Shown one piece after another: positions 25,379 to 37,168 of a stretch of DNA of 64,000 nt. The notes under the pieces are model-generated. The model was not told the origin of the DNA, did not search any database, and worked only from the letters and a program-made list of their open reading frames with translations. Positions within the stretch are counted from its first letter, which is position 1. Every line of letters begins with the position of its first letter. Location: positions 1 to 64,000 of the forward strand of contig WHVA01000079.1 in the NCBI GenBank assembly GCA_015179125.1, read 5' to 3'. Source of the DNA: Gautieria morchelliformis. Taxonomy: Eukaryota > Basidiomycota > Agaricomycetes > Gomphales > Gomphaceae. The position numbers and the translations under genes are program-made.

Positions 25379-28300
25379 GGCGAGCGGGCGCAGCAGCGAG
25401 GGGAGGGGTGGGGGAGGGAGTGGGGAGTTGGCAGTCGCAAGTGCTTTAAATAAAAGAGGCGAGCCTGATATGGGCGCCGAGAGTAAAATAGGGTAAGCGC
25501 GTGTAGTGGCCGGTGGTTGGCAGTGCCGACCCGTTTTGGGCTAGTACGACGCCAGCCAAGTCATCGCAAGACGTCGAAACCGACGGAACGAGAGGCGCGC
25601 CCGGGAACTGAATGTGGCCCCTGGTGAGGTAATAGAGGAGCCGGGCAGGATGGGGAGAGGAGAGAGCGGAGTCGGAGGGTGAATTGCGGGAGCACATGGT
25701 GAGTCAGCACGCTCGCTCATTGAATCCGCTGATAAGTAGGCACCAGCTGTTCGGCACCGTTACGAGAGGCGCACTCGACGCCCGATGTGCGCGGCGGCAG
25801 TCACTCTGAGTCAGGCTGGCGAGCATGTCATGCGCAGCGCTTTCCCATTGAGCGATGCCAGTTGCCAGTATTCACTCATGCCAGCCTCCTAATGCTCTAT
25901 ATGGTGGCTGGTTGTATCTCCTGTGTGGTCATCTGCTGGCAACGAAGCACCTGCTTCGAGACATCCTGAACGTGTACACCTGCCGTACGTTGTACAATAA
26001 GTACTCCGCCGCCAGCATAGCCAAAGATGACGCATGCGTGGCTCGCTCGTCGTGGAAGCGGCGACACCCAATTTGTACCCGCGTATGCAAGTCTTGCTGC
26101 GCCTCAACTGAGTGACCTGCGTTGTTTCCTGTCAGTACCGCCGTGAGGCGCGGTCGGCGTCCCCCGGCCGACGCGGCCGCTTCCGTGCTCGTCTCTCACC
26201 CCACTCTGTCCGCCTTCAGGATACGCAGCTCGCGGCTCATACCAGATCCCAATGGAAGTTTTCCTTTGTTCTAATATCGTCGGCGTCGGGGCCGTCTCTC
26301 GGAGTACACACCCGTGCTCATTCTCCGCGGAACGTTCATTAACACACCCTACGCACAAATGCGCAGGATAAAATGAGAGAGCCAATTGGTCTCGACAAGG
26401 CGTCCCGCTATTTTAAATCTGGCCGCAATATTCGGTGCACAAGCATACGCGGTGGTCGCCAGGCATGGTGTAGTGCCTCCCTGGCGCGGATCTGGCGACT
26501 CGGAGATGCGTGGTGCTACGCCACACTCCATTGATGGGGCACCCCCTCGTTTTGTGCTGGGAGAATCCTAGGTTCATTTCACTATATGCATCCTCTGCAT
26601 CAGGACTAGGACCTCGCCAGGACAAAGGTCCGGGACGTACCTTGTCCGCTTGTCTCCCAAATCCGGTATACGACACCTGGTGCAGGATATGCAGCGCCCG
26701 GGAGTGGCCGCCACCTGATCGGGTTGCTGCATATGCAAAATTTCTTATCCCGCCTGCTCAACATCGGACGGACACCCTGGAATGTATCGTGGCCCGCTGC
26801 AGCCGGCGTCAGCCGGGGCATCGAGCAGTGTCCACGGCAGTGAAACGTGCGCCGTGAGGCAAGCACCGAGTCGATCTGCGGCGGTGTAGCGTTGCGCCGT
26901 CGTAAAACACCGGTCTTTCCACCGGACTCGCGGCAGTGTACTCGCCAAGCACCGGTTGGGACCCTGTGCCTCACTTCAACTCTATGACGCGGATGCGCCA
27001 GAGCCAGCGCCGAGTCGGGCAGGTCCCTGATCCCTGAACACAAGAAAATAGCAAAGGCACACATTGTACATGTCCTGCTTTCCTCATATGGCACAAGCGC
27101 TGGCCAGAGCCCAAAGCGAGAGCAAAAGCGCCGTTCCGTGGCGAACGGCCCAGGGTTAAGTATGATTCTCTACATCCGACTTCGCCGCCATTGCTACATC
27201 CGCGAAAGAGCGGCGGCGAATTAATGGCGCCCAGGGCTCGTGGCGCCAGGAGGTGAGCATGCCGACGGTAACGGGACCACTTCGGGCAAGCACCTTCAAC
27301 CTCATTCGTTTGTGCTGAATCTGAGTAAGAGGACGTTGGTGGCAAGTCAAGGCGGCGCACTGTTAGTCTTGCATGAGCCGCGATGGTTATGGGCACAGTA
27401 GCATGAGCGGAGGCCCAGCGCTGCATCCGGATCGAACGCACGAAGGCACCTTCATATTAGTAGTGACCAAACGTACATAGCAGGCCCGTAATCAAATCGC
27501 TGGTAAACGTTTGCGTGAATCACAGTAAACTCTCCGAGCACAACGGCTTGTGTAATACTAGATGAGTAATATATGCCCAAGCTGGTTGCAAACCGGATGG
27601 CTGCGTGGATACTATTTCCAGCTGCAGGCGTCATTCTCAATTCATCGAGATGTGCAGAAACTTCATTCAAGTACTCTCAACCTTGGCAATCTGCTACGGA
27701 TTGGACGCCGGTGAGCCTCAAGCTCAAGACCCCATCGGCCTGGGTAGCGGCGGCCCGGGACGGCTTGGCATAAGTATAGGACATACTTATATAGTAGGCC
27801 TCACAGCTAGAGTCTCGAAGATGGCTGCGTGAATACTATTTCCAGCTGCAAGCGTCACGAGATGTGCAGAAACTTCATTGATACTCTCAAGCTTGGCAAT
27901 CTGCTACGGATTGGACGGTGCCGCTGAGCCTCAAGACCTCCCATCCGCCTGGGTAGCGGCGGACGGCTTGGCATAAGTATAATACTTATATAGTAGGCCT
28001 CACAGCTAGAGTCCCGATGCCAAAGCAATTCCGTTCTTCTTCGGCCACCCTACGGGCCCGCACTTCTTGCCTGTGATTCTCGCACGCCCCCTCATTATTG
28101 TTCACGGTCCACGGACTGTCTCGACAAGGTTCCAGAAGAAAGCCAGTCATACACTCTAATCAATTTCTTCCTCAATCCAGTGCTGCAACAGCAAGTAAGA
28201 AAGAAACAGCAGAACCTGCTATAGTAGTGCTGTCGTGACGCCCCCATGCCTGCGTGAATAACAGCAGGGCATGGACATGCTCGAGGCCTCAATAGACAAG

Positions 28301-28479
28301 GGGTGACTGCGACGACAGCGTACAATGTCTGTTCACGCGTTTCGACGACACCCTATTCAGCCAACCAATGATCGCGTCCTACTTCGAGCTCCGCCCCAAA
28401 CCACATCGACCGTCCCTTACACTTACACCACTACCACCACCACCCGCGTACACGCATACACACACTTTGTTCACGCGCC
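25379..28479. other. 3.1-kb gene-poor intergenic region
   Basis: Only short, mutually overlapping ORFs without domains. It contains the ~220-bp tandem duplication at 27596-28016 and, just before the next gene, CA/CACC-rich sequence. No tRNA, transposase or reverse transcriptase was recognised. It may hold decayed insertions or non-coding transcripts that cannot be seen here. Confidence 0.5.
27596..28016. repeat. Tandem duplication, about 220 bp x 2
   Basis: The unit starting gatggctgcgtg occurs at 27596 and again at 27820. The copies share long exact blocks (ggcaatctgctacggattgg, gtaggcctcacagctagag) but differ by indels (about 224 and 197 bp). Each ends with an ataagtat..atacttat inverted repeat in a cataagtat context. 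No ORF is maintained across both units. Confidence 0.85.
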
Positions 28480-29045
28480 ATGACCAACGCCGAACAACCG
28501 ACGTGCGTCTCCCCCTTTCCTACGTTCCCCTTCGCTGACGACGCGCTATTTCTCCCAGGGACGCCGCAGCTCCCACTGATGCCCCCCGTTCCGACGCCCC
28601 GCAGACCGCGCCCGTCGAGGACAAGGGCAAGGGCAAGATCGTGAACGCGGACGATGCCATGGAGGAAGATGATGACGATGACGATGAAGAGGGTGAGGAT
28701 GAGGAGGAAGAAGCCGAGGACGATGATATGGAAGAGGTGAGTAGCCATGTTTCGCGCTCATATCACGTGTGCGACGCGTCTTTTGCGTGTTTCGAGGCCT
28801 CAACTTGCGTTTATCTCTCCTTTACTCTCGTTTTTGATGTGGAACGTGTCGTGGTTGACTGCCTTTATGCATAGGAGGACGAATATCAGGAAATCGATGC
28901 AGGGGCGATCCTACCCCAAGGCCGTCGAACTCGCGGCGTCAAGGTTGACTACACCTCCCCTGAGGCTCTCAAGAAAGCAGGCCTGGACAGCGGCGATGGC
29001 GCTGAAGCAGACGAGGAGGATGAGTTCAAAGATGTTGCCGCGTAG
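28480..29045 (+). CDS. chz1: Histone H2A.Z-H2B chaperone Chz1
   Basis: Small nuclear acidic chaperone that binds H2A.Z-H2B dimers and delivers them for exchange by SWR1. The ATG at 28480 gives MTNAEQPT, then intron 1 (GTGCGT..CCCAG). An Ala/Pro/Asp segment with KGKGK follows, then a long Asp/Glu run (DDDDDDEEGEDEEEEAEDDD). After intron 2 comes the CHZ motif EYQEIDAGAILPQGRRTRG followed by VKVDYTSPEALKKAG, and an acidic end EEDEFKDVAA. About 130 residues, in line with the family. Confidence 0.9.
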
Positions 29046-29388
29046 TCTTCACCATCCGAATTTACACCTCAAGAGCCCTCTTTATTCGAATTATTAACAC
29101 CAGCTTTCCAAAATTCCCTGGTATTAACCCCCTTTAAAAATGTGCTATTGTAGCCCACTCTCGAATCTCCCTTGTGTTTTTGATCTTGGTACATGTAACT
29201 GTGGTGCTATTACTTGGGCTAGTGTTGACATACTACCAAACGCGTGGTACGAGTCAGATACCGTAGAGCATGCTCTCCATCGCTATGCCGTGTCTGCGAT
29301 GGCTCTGTCGAGTTCGTACGATGCGGTCCTGTGTTGCTGCCCGTAAGCGGGTGGTGGCAATGGCGCTGACAGTATCCTTGAAGCACGC
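29046..29388. other. Intergenic region between convergent genes
   Basis: 3' flanks of chz1 and tfb4. No gene or clear repeat seen. Both genes must terminate inside this 343-bp stretch. Confidence 0.6.
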
Positions 29389-30703
29389 TCATCGACCCGC
29401 CATGCCATTTTTCGACTTGGCAACACCGTTTGTTGGAGGCGGCCGTGAATTATTCAGTCGCTGCAGCGTCTTCATCGGGAACTTAGTCCTGTATTAAACA
29501 TAGTGAATAAATGGCTAATCTCGGAAATGACGCCAGACCAACCGACATGTAGAGCAAACAGGTACGGGTTGGCAGAAAACTGGCGTGTGCTGATTAGAGC
29601 TATCAGAGAGACAACAGCGCAGGAAACCTCACTACTCAAACAAACGCTGCACACGAAGCCTATATCCACGATGTTCTTATGACAGAAACACGCTGCGCGA
29701 AAGTCGACCTTGTCTTGCGTTGGTGTCGCAAGAAGGCGCCTTAGTCGAGGGGGAGGAAGGAATGTCATCTGCGGAAATAACGGAATTAATTCAGACATAT
29801 CGATGCATACACAACTGACAATAAGGTACTGCAATAACGCATCCTTGTGTTCAAGGTAGAGGTACGACCCCCCAGTCAAATGGGATGCTTGCTGGAGAAA
29901 CACTGTATCGGGTCCATAAAGCTTGCAAACGTCTATAGTTACTTTCTGTGCGAAATCAGCGTACAGTTCTACGGATTCCAAGAAAACCATTACGCACAAG
30001 CTTCTGGGCCGAGAAAATCGAATTCATAAGGGGGATGTACGACGCAGACAGGTCGGGAGACACGGATATGATGAGGATGCGGGGATCTGGGGCTTTGGTG
30101 GTGCTTGGCGCGATATTTGCGGTAACAGCGGATAACTGGTTGAATCTATTGATATCTACGTACAAAGGGGGTGGCAACGCATGGAAATATTAATGCGGAG
30201 CACAACTCACAGCAGAGAGCCTTGGTGAGAGCCCCTACGAGGGCACACGGAGCTGAGAGAATATATTTAGTCAATTGCGAAGGACAAACTTATGGAGTGG
30301 TACCTTCGCGCTCCTTTGCATCAAGCTCAGCCAGGTGAGTGGCGATACCTGCCATCACACCAGCATCGACAGAGCGGAAAGGCTGGTATGTATTGGAGTC
30401 CGCCGCTTCCGTCAAATCCTCACGTGGTGTCTCCGTGGACGAGTAAAGCATCGCGCTAGTATTAAAATATTCCAAAACTCCTTTAAAGGGAAGCGTGTGG
30501 TTCAAAGCTGACCTTTTCCCTGGCAAGGCTGCGAAAACTGCCAAAGTGTTCTCATGTTTCGACGCTACATGCGTATTCAAGAACGCAAGTAGGTGGGATA
30601 GAAATGTGCTCAATGACAGAGGATTTGGGGATAAAGAACAAGCATGCCACTGTGTTGGAGAGAGATCGATCACCAGCGACAGGTGGGACGGGGAATCGTC
30701 CAT
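29389..30703 (-). CDS. tfb4: TFIIH core subunit Tfb4 (p34/GTF2H3)
   Basis: Structural subunit of TFIIH, used in RNA polymerase II initiation and nucleotide excision repair. The ATG at 30703 gives MDDSPSHLSLVIDLSPTQW, start of the VWA-like domain. After introns: DPRILIISVSPDLSASYIPL, then IDVCKLYGPDTVFLQQASHL, then TGGSYLYLEHKDALLQYL. The C-terminal part has MTFLPPPRLRRLLATP and VDFRAACFCHKNIVDIGFVC. The final Cys motif CSVCLSIFCQPVPVCSTC is restored only by splicing a GTGAGG..GCCAG intron; another intron then gives RTKFPMKTL, and the protein ends GMAGR at 29389. All four zinc-ligand cysteines are present. About six introns. Confidence 0.93.
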
Positions 30704-30800
30704 CGGATGGCATTTTCAGATCACGTGACCTTGGCGTCTACCAGCAATGTTTAAATAAATTACAACAGTGTAGAAAACCTCCCCACGAGATAGCCACCAC

Positions 30801-31928
30801 CTATGCTTGCCTTCGTCCTCTATTTGACCCTACTGCAATTTTTCGTTTCCGAAATAAGCTCGAGTTTATTGGTAACGCTCCTGGATCCATTGGTTCTTCC
30901 TTCTTCACCTTTTCATCTACTTCAGGTAGTGATTCTGCAGCATCTACGACCTCCTGTTTTACCTCATCGACATCCACTTTCGGTTTTGCCTCAATGGGAG
31001 CACCACCCGGCAAAGGACCTGCAGCATTTGAATCTTGTCCGGGATTTTCTGGTTCCTCCTCTCCAGCCCATTTCCACTCTCTGCGCGTCCATGATGGCTT
31101 TTCTGTGGCCACTGGAAGCGTATCGACTACCTCAGAGCTAACTTTTCCTTCGGCAGCATCCCCTCCAAGCACAGGTCCACTGGCAGCAGGGTGCTTGGAT
31201 GTCACGACGGAAATGGCGGGCGACTCGACCTCAGCATCTCGCTGGACCCGTGGCTTAACGCGGATAACGCCGGGGTCATATATCTCACCCAAGCCCACCG
31301 CAGTGGTCTTCTTGCGCATCTTAAACCGTCGCGTATCATCTTCGTCCGCAGGCTCCTCCTGCGCACGCTTCTCCACACGCTCCTCTACACGCTTCCGCAC
31401 TTCCCCGACACGGTCTTCCTGCGCTGCAGCAACCCAGTCGCCCGCTCGCCCTTCGCTTTGCCTCGCCTTGGCTTCCCCGATTAGACGGTCAGCATCGGGG
31501 TCGGTGATGCCTAGTGAGGCTGCAGTTGTGTAGTTGGCATACGGGTCTGAAGGTTTAGGAGGAGGGGGTTTGGGTTTAGGGCCGGGGGCGGGTGTAGCAG
31601 CTGTGCTAGATGAGGAAGAAGTAGACGCATGCCCAGCTCCAATATCGCGTGCATATGCCACCTGCGCTGCTTGCTCCACATGCTTCATCTCCCTCTTCTC
31701 CTCCTCGCTCTCAATCTTCTTCTTGACTCCGGCCTTATAGAGGCTTCTGATAAATCTGTCTTTATTGCCTTTGTGACGGAGACCATTCTCGTGCTGTGAT
31801 CTGGAAGGTGCATCGTCGGCAATGAAGATTTCGCAATATTGGCACTAGGTGCATGCATCAGCCTCGTGTATGAGGCAGTAAACAAGACTGACCCTGTATT
31901 TCTTCTTCGAAACCCAGTATTCTGACAT
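30801..31928 (-). CDS. U1-type zinc-finger splicing factor, WBP4/FBP21-like
   Basis: Probable spliceosome-associated protein. The ATG at 31928 gives MSEYWVSKKKYR, then an intron (GTCAGT..CCTAG) and CQYCEIFIADDAPSRSQHEN followed by GLRHKG: a U1/matrin-type C2H2 finger (C-x2-C..H..H). A basic helical region (RFIRSLYKAGVKKKIESEEE), a Ser/Pro/Lys linker and a conserved C-terminus ending SSLFRKRKIAVGSNRGRRQA. WW domains of the animal protein are not evident. It is transcribed away from RPS23 across a 145-bp shared promoter. Confidence 0.85.
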
Positions 31929-32073
31929 GGTCGGCGACTAAGAAGAGAGTCACGTGCTGACAACTTCACGTGCCACTCTAGACGCGCAACGGAGCAGCGT
32001 GAGTCGCCGAGTTTCTGGGCAACTGCAATTCTTACATACATCTGCAAGTCGCAGCCAGCAAGCATCTTCCACT
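31929..32073. promoter_or_regulatory. Divergent promoter WBP4-like / RPS23 with two CACGTG boxes
   Basis: The 145 bp between the two ATGs contain two perfect palindromic E-boxes, CACGTG at 31951-31956 and 31967-31972, 16 bp apart (about 1.5 helical turns). bHLH proteins of the Cbf1 type bind this core. Their use here is inferred. Confidence 0.55.
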
Positions 32074-32675
32074 ATGGGCTCTAACAAACCTCGCGGACTC
32101 CAGGCAGCTCGCAAGCTGCGTAATGATCGTCGGGAAAACCGTTGGGTTGGTCTTGACCTATAGGAACCTGCGTGCTGCTCTTGACATCCCGTTTACACAG
32201 GCCGACAAGAGCTACAAGAAGCGGGCTCTCGGTAACTTCTACAAGACCTCGCCAACTGGAGGGTCTTCGCATGCCAAGGGCATTGTCCTTGAAAAAGTGG
32301 GCGTTGAGGCCAAGCAGCCCAACTCTGCCATCCGGAAATGCGTTAGGGTGCAGCTGATCAAAAACGGGAAGAAGGTCACGGCTTTCGTTCCCGTGCGTTT
32401 TACTATCCTTTGCCATCATTCCAGTAATGACCTTTAAGGAGCGTAGAACGATGGTTGCTTGAACTTTGTGGACGAGAATGACGAAGTTCTGATTTCTGGT
32501 TTCGGTCGTCGTGGAAAGGCAAAGGGTGATATTCCTGGTGTGCGGTTTAAGGTGGTCAAAGTATCTGGTGTTGGTTTGCTTGCCCTGTGGAAGGAGAAAA
32601 AAGTACACTATTTCTTGTGCGGCTGGTTGACATGATACTGATCTTTTGCAACTGCAGGAGAAGCCTCGTTCGTAG
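32074..32675 (+). CDS. rps23: 40S ribosomal protein S23 (uS12)
   Basis: Universal decoding-centre protein of the small subunit. The ATG at 32074 gives [20 protein letters not shown]. Introns follow after NRW, after TAFVP and before the last four residues. Core motifs are [40 protein letters not shown] and [20 protein letters not shown]. It ends KEKKEKPRS at 32675. The loop proline in KQPNS is the residue hydroxylated by Tpa1/OGFOD1-type oxygenases in other eukaryotes. About 145 residues, exactly the expected size. Confidence 0.97.
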
Positions 32676-32895
32676 ATATACAGCGGTTTATCCACGAGCT
32701 GTGAGATCTCAGCTGCTATGACCCATGGCCACATTGCATGTCCCTTATGCGTTTTAAACTGAACTACTATCCAGTATGGGCATGAGCGATTCTTGTAACA
32801 TGACTGAGGATTGATGCAAAAAGATGGAAGAGATGTCCAATTTTGAAACGTGATTTATGCTACATTTTTTTTCCAAGATATATCAGATTGTCCAT

Positions 32896-34803
32896 TTACA
32901 CGGAAACTCCTCGGCCATCCAGATACCGCTTCAGATCTCTGAAAAGTTCCACCTGTTCGTCGAGAGTAAGCCCGGAAACAATAGTCTGTATCACCGACCC
33001 CACAGTGACGTGATGCTCGCGGATGAGGCTGCTATAGTAGACATAACTAAACATGCCCATGAGAAACCTAGACCAATGGCGTTAGTGTGTACACGAGTGC
33101 AGAAACGCTGGCAGGGCGCACTGGCAGTCCATCCGGTCTGTCATACCACCGTGACCTGGTATGCTATCTCCAAAGTCCTTGATGTCAAATGCGCGCTTGA
33201 ATCCTGAGGCGAAGAAGCCACCAAATGGTGCGACGAGGGATGCAAACGTCGCCATGACTAGCAGATGGAACTGATAGGGTGCATACGGAATTTTTGTCAC
33301 TGGACGACGTAGCTGCGGGCACATATGTTGTGTGAGCGTGAATGCTGCAGTAAAAGAGCAGACCCACGAGCGAAGACAGTCCAAACCTCAGTGGAGTCCA
33401 GATTTCCCATTCTCTCCATACAAACACGGGATTTGGGTTACATGATACAGAGGATAGGACTGACACTCCTAGATCCTTGACGGGACAGATCATGTAGTCA
33501 TATCTCATGAACAGAGTTCCCCACTGTTGAATGTGATGGATTATGGACAATCAAGAAGATGAATCGCTTGCGTACCACTAAACTGAAAAGCAAGGTACTG
33601 AAAAACGCCCCCACGAAACCCTCAACGGTTTTCTTTGGAGAAAGCTTAATAAGTGGTGTACGACCAACGGTAATTCCTGACGATTCCATATCTTTAATCA
33701 GGTCTCAGCCATATAAATATTCTCACTCACCCCAGATATATGCAAAAACGTCATTGCAGATCACGAGCGAAGCTGGCACCCAGAACCAGATGAGGCCCTG
33801 GATTCGACAGGTAGGTTTCAGAACAAAGGCTGAAGAACAAAATTTACCTCTAGAATATTGTTCACAATAAAGTGACTAGGAAGTCGCGATTGATAGAGAT
33901 AGGTTCTACAGAAGGCAGAACCTTACCTTGAGACGACAATGACAAGCAAGCTCATGTGGACCCAACAAAACATGCCAAACTGTTGTTTGAGATACTGCTT
34001 CTTGAGTGATGCCACGAAACCCACAAAGCCTACAGATACATCAGCCAGACTGGATCCGGCTCCCGAAGAGGGTTTCATACCAATAGTATATAACATAAAA
34101 CTGATGAGCCGGTGGTTTGTAGCGAAAGGAAGGAAAAGGACATCCGCAAACATGACGTGCTAATCGAAGTCAACTTGTATGGCTGAGTGGGAAACAAAAA
34201 GACGAACCTTGAAGTAATAGATAATGCTCTCACCGTATAAAAAGTAGTTGGTAACAGCAAAGAAGTACCAATTCAAGGTCTTCCGCCAAGGATCTTCGCT
34301 CTCGCTTTCCCCGCGAAGTGTGAACAGCGATGTGACTTCGCGGTAGACCACGGACTGGCATAATAATACGAGAACGATCATGTACGCGTGCCCCATGGCC
34401 AGCAAGGCTACAGATAAAAATCATGACTTGTGTGCGGCACAAAGGATGAGAGAAACCTACTAAGGAAGCCTGATATCATAATCAAGGTCCACAATGTGCG
34501 GGTTCCTACATTTCTCATTTTTTTGGCCTTTTCTTCTTCGGCAGTCTGCTGAGAAGGTGGCGGGAGTATTGTATCATCGACAGTGTCGTCGGGATAATCT
34601 GCATCTGCAAGCTCCACTTTGGATTCCTTGGGGAGAGGATTCGAGGTTAAATCCTGAGATGCCTTCCGTTTGCGCACAATTGGCACTTCAGACGGGGTGG
34701 GGAGGGGGGGAAGATTGGGATGGAAGGTCGATACCGCTGCAGGAGGGGATCGAGACCTGGTACGGGGTGCCTCTGGACTTGGTTCTGACTTGCGTGTACT
34801 CAT
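32896..34803 (-). CDS. CDP-diacylglycerol synthase (phosphatidate cytidylyltransferase)
   Basis: Makes CDP-diacylglycerol from phosphatidate and CTP in the ER, feeding phosphatidylinositol and cardiolipin synthesis. The ATG at 34803 gives [20 protein letters not shown], a cytosolic Ser/Pro-rich N-tail, followed by several TM segments ([32 protein letters not shown]). Then [20 protein letters not shown] and [13 protein letters not shown], and the CDS signature [20 protein letters not shown] followed by TDR. The last exon reads [20 protein letters not shown] and ends [10 protein letters not shown] at 32896. Convergent with RPS23. Confidence 0.93.
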
Positions 34804-35137
34804 ACTGGCGCTGCATAAAGAGCACGTGAAATTTGGCATCTGGTTCCGCGAGCGCCCGTCACTAGGTAAAACATCTTGACAGATCCGGCCAGCATGCAAA
34901 CCTTCATCCATGTTTCTTCATCTTGACACCATCAGTGTTTTTTTTCAAGCGTTTCTTTCCTACGAGGATTTCTCAACCTATTTCAACCTTTGTCGCTCCC
35001 TTCGTGCAGCTTTGCCGCTGCACATAGTACATGAAGGGCTCACGCACGCAAGAAACCTGGCCTTCGACACCGTATCTACATACACAGTTAGTAGTCATAA
35101 ATAAATAGTAAGTATCATGGCCCTAAGCATTACAACA
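34804..35137. other. Intergenic region, no gene seen
   Basis: Promoter of the CDP-DAG synthase gene and 3' end of the MFS gene, both on the minus strand. A plus ORF at 34910-35104 has no domain. Confidence 0.5.
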
Positions 35138-37168
35138 TCACTCAATCTCCTTCGTGGCCCTTTCCGCACTCTCCCTTGCTGCATCCAATGACCGACGCGA
35201 TTCCGCGAGACCACGAAATCCTAGAACAAGAAGAAAGGCTGCGGCGCACGTGAAAGCGGCGACAAAGATGGACGCGTTCCGCATGTTAAAGGGTGGGGAT
35301 GCGTCAGCGCCAGCTGTTAAAGCATCCTCCACTGAGGAAAGTCATAATGAGTCCTGCTTCGTTGTGAAAAAACACACCTAAAACAAAGACCACGGTTAAA
35401 ACATTAGAGCTATAAGGTAAACGATCAGCGAAAGAACAGGTGTATGTTTGCGCTTTGTGCTTACGAAGACCACAATATCGCAGCACTGGTTTCTGCATCC
35501 CTGACAAGCTCACATGCTATCTCCAAGGTCAGAGGCAGCAACGTTAGAGAGATGACCCCCGCGATAGCCATCACGGCAAAGAGTCCGCCGGTGTTGTTTG
35601 GACGGACTTGATTTATTAAGGTAGATGTGGATTAAAGGGAAGAAATCATCCATGTCCAGGCTGGTGAAAGTACTCACCTGCCCAGATTAGACTTAACCTA
35701 CAACATTGAAATGATGATTCACATCGAAACTGACAATTTCTTCAGACCTACCAAGAGAGGCCCAACAGAGGTGTCGCAACTTTGAGAGTCATGGTGGTAT
35801 ATCGAGTAAATACTCGGTCAAGCAAAGGGGACATGATGGCAGTAGCAACTAAGCCGGCCTGTGGAATAGATCAGCGGCTGATGAAGGGTGAAAAGATAGT
35901 ACTCACCAGGATAAGTGTTGCTCCCTTACAAGATAAATGCATGAACAACAGATTAATGACTGGGAAATAAACCTACAAATAGACCAGATTCGGATGAAGA
36001 GTACCCATACGGTCCAAAGAGCTGAGCCGTCAGAAGCGATAGGCCGTTCGCGCTGCATCGCCAACTATGACATAGCGTTACAACGGGTGATAGCAGCACA
36101 CGCACGCTGCTACGTATATACCAAATGAAAATGTAAGTATGGCGAAGTCCAGCCTTGCCCTTAAGGGGAAAGACCTGGCACCTCCTCGTGGTCGACCTAT
36201 CAATGCCCGAATGGTTGAGAGCGGAGGTGGTGCGGGCTGAGATCCAGAATATGCTGGTGGGGGCGCCAATGTCAGCATTGCGAACTGCTCTTAAAGTGAA
36301 GCACATCACTTGGAGGGCTTGGCGGCTGAGAGTATATTAGGAAAGCCGCTGGGAAAGCGGCTGTAGAGATGATGGCCAAGATAAGGATCTAGGCTCTATC
36401 AACGCAAGGCCACGGAGGAACTGTTAACGTACAGAAAAACGTGTACTTGCGACAAGTGAGGGGAAAAGTTGACCCAATGCAGAACCAACCGGATTGGCTA
36501 CGACCACATTCAGCAGCTATAAACGTTTCGTATGCACCTACTGACCGACAGAGATGACCATGGTAGCAGTAGTGCGCCCATTGAAGTCGAACCATGCTTC
36601 GGAAAACCTAGGACCCGAGACTTGAAAGGCCGGTTGCGCTATACCAGAAAGCACCTACAGAGTACATTAAGAGGCGCAATATGGGCACCAAGAATGAGGA
36701 GAACCTGGCCAATGAGCAATAAGGCGTATGCGCCCTGGGGACTCAGACCGCTTGCTGTACCTGCAACTCGCACCCATCCAGCAATGGCTAGTAGCGCGGC
36801 ACTCATGAAGCAACAACCCCGTGTGCCATAACGGCTGCACAGAAGCGTTGTCGCAATGGAGGCCGGCAGGAAAACCAAGCTGACAACATTACCCAACCAG
36901 TTGACTTGGTTGATTGAGATGTGGAAGTCGGCGGAAGCTGCACATTGAATTCAGCGCCCAAGGATATATGTACGGAAGCCCGGGGAATACTTTGTGTAGA
37001 AATCGAACCAAACCAAGGCCAACTTAGCCCGCCAGCGAGATTGAGGATTACCAGACCAAGAACGCCAGGAAATCTCCACTTGTTCAGCGTGTAGTCGAGG
37101 GTTGATGCCGCATCTTCAACACGGCTGTCGACGTGTGCATCCTTTTCCGACACACTGGGCGTCGCCAT
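35138..37168 (-). CDS. Major facilitator transporter, SLC49 (FLVCR/DIRC2)-like
   Basis: Multi-pass membrane transporter. The ATG at 37168 gives MATPSVSEKDAHVDSR and a cytosolic N-tail. TM1 contains LGLVILNLAGGLSWPWFGSI. After an intron, SADFHISINQVNWLGNVVSL leads to FLPASIATTLLCSRYGTRG and IGQVLLILGAHIAPLN, matching the N-half of SLC49 proteins. Middle exons include the FGPYGYSSSESGLF region and a TM near LFAVMAIAGVISLTLLPLTL. The end is FVAAFTCAAAFLLVLGFRGL and a charged tail ending ATKEIE. Animal relatives transport heme, choline or pyridoxine; the substrate here is unknown. Many introns; some middle exon borders are approximate. Confidence 0.78.

Noticed and set aside
25446..25697. 83-codon minus ORF as an upstream exon of the DUF6593 gene
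   Set aside because: The DUF6593 start at 25378 already gives the full family N-terminus, and no splice joins the two frames sensibly.
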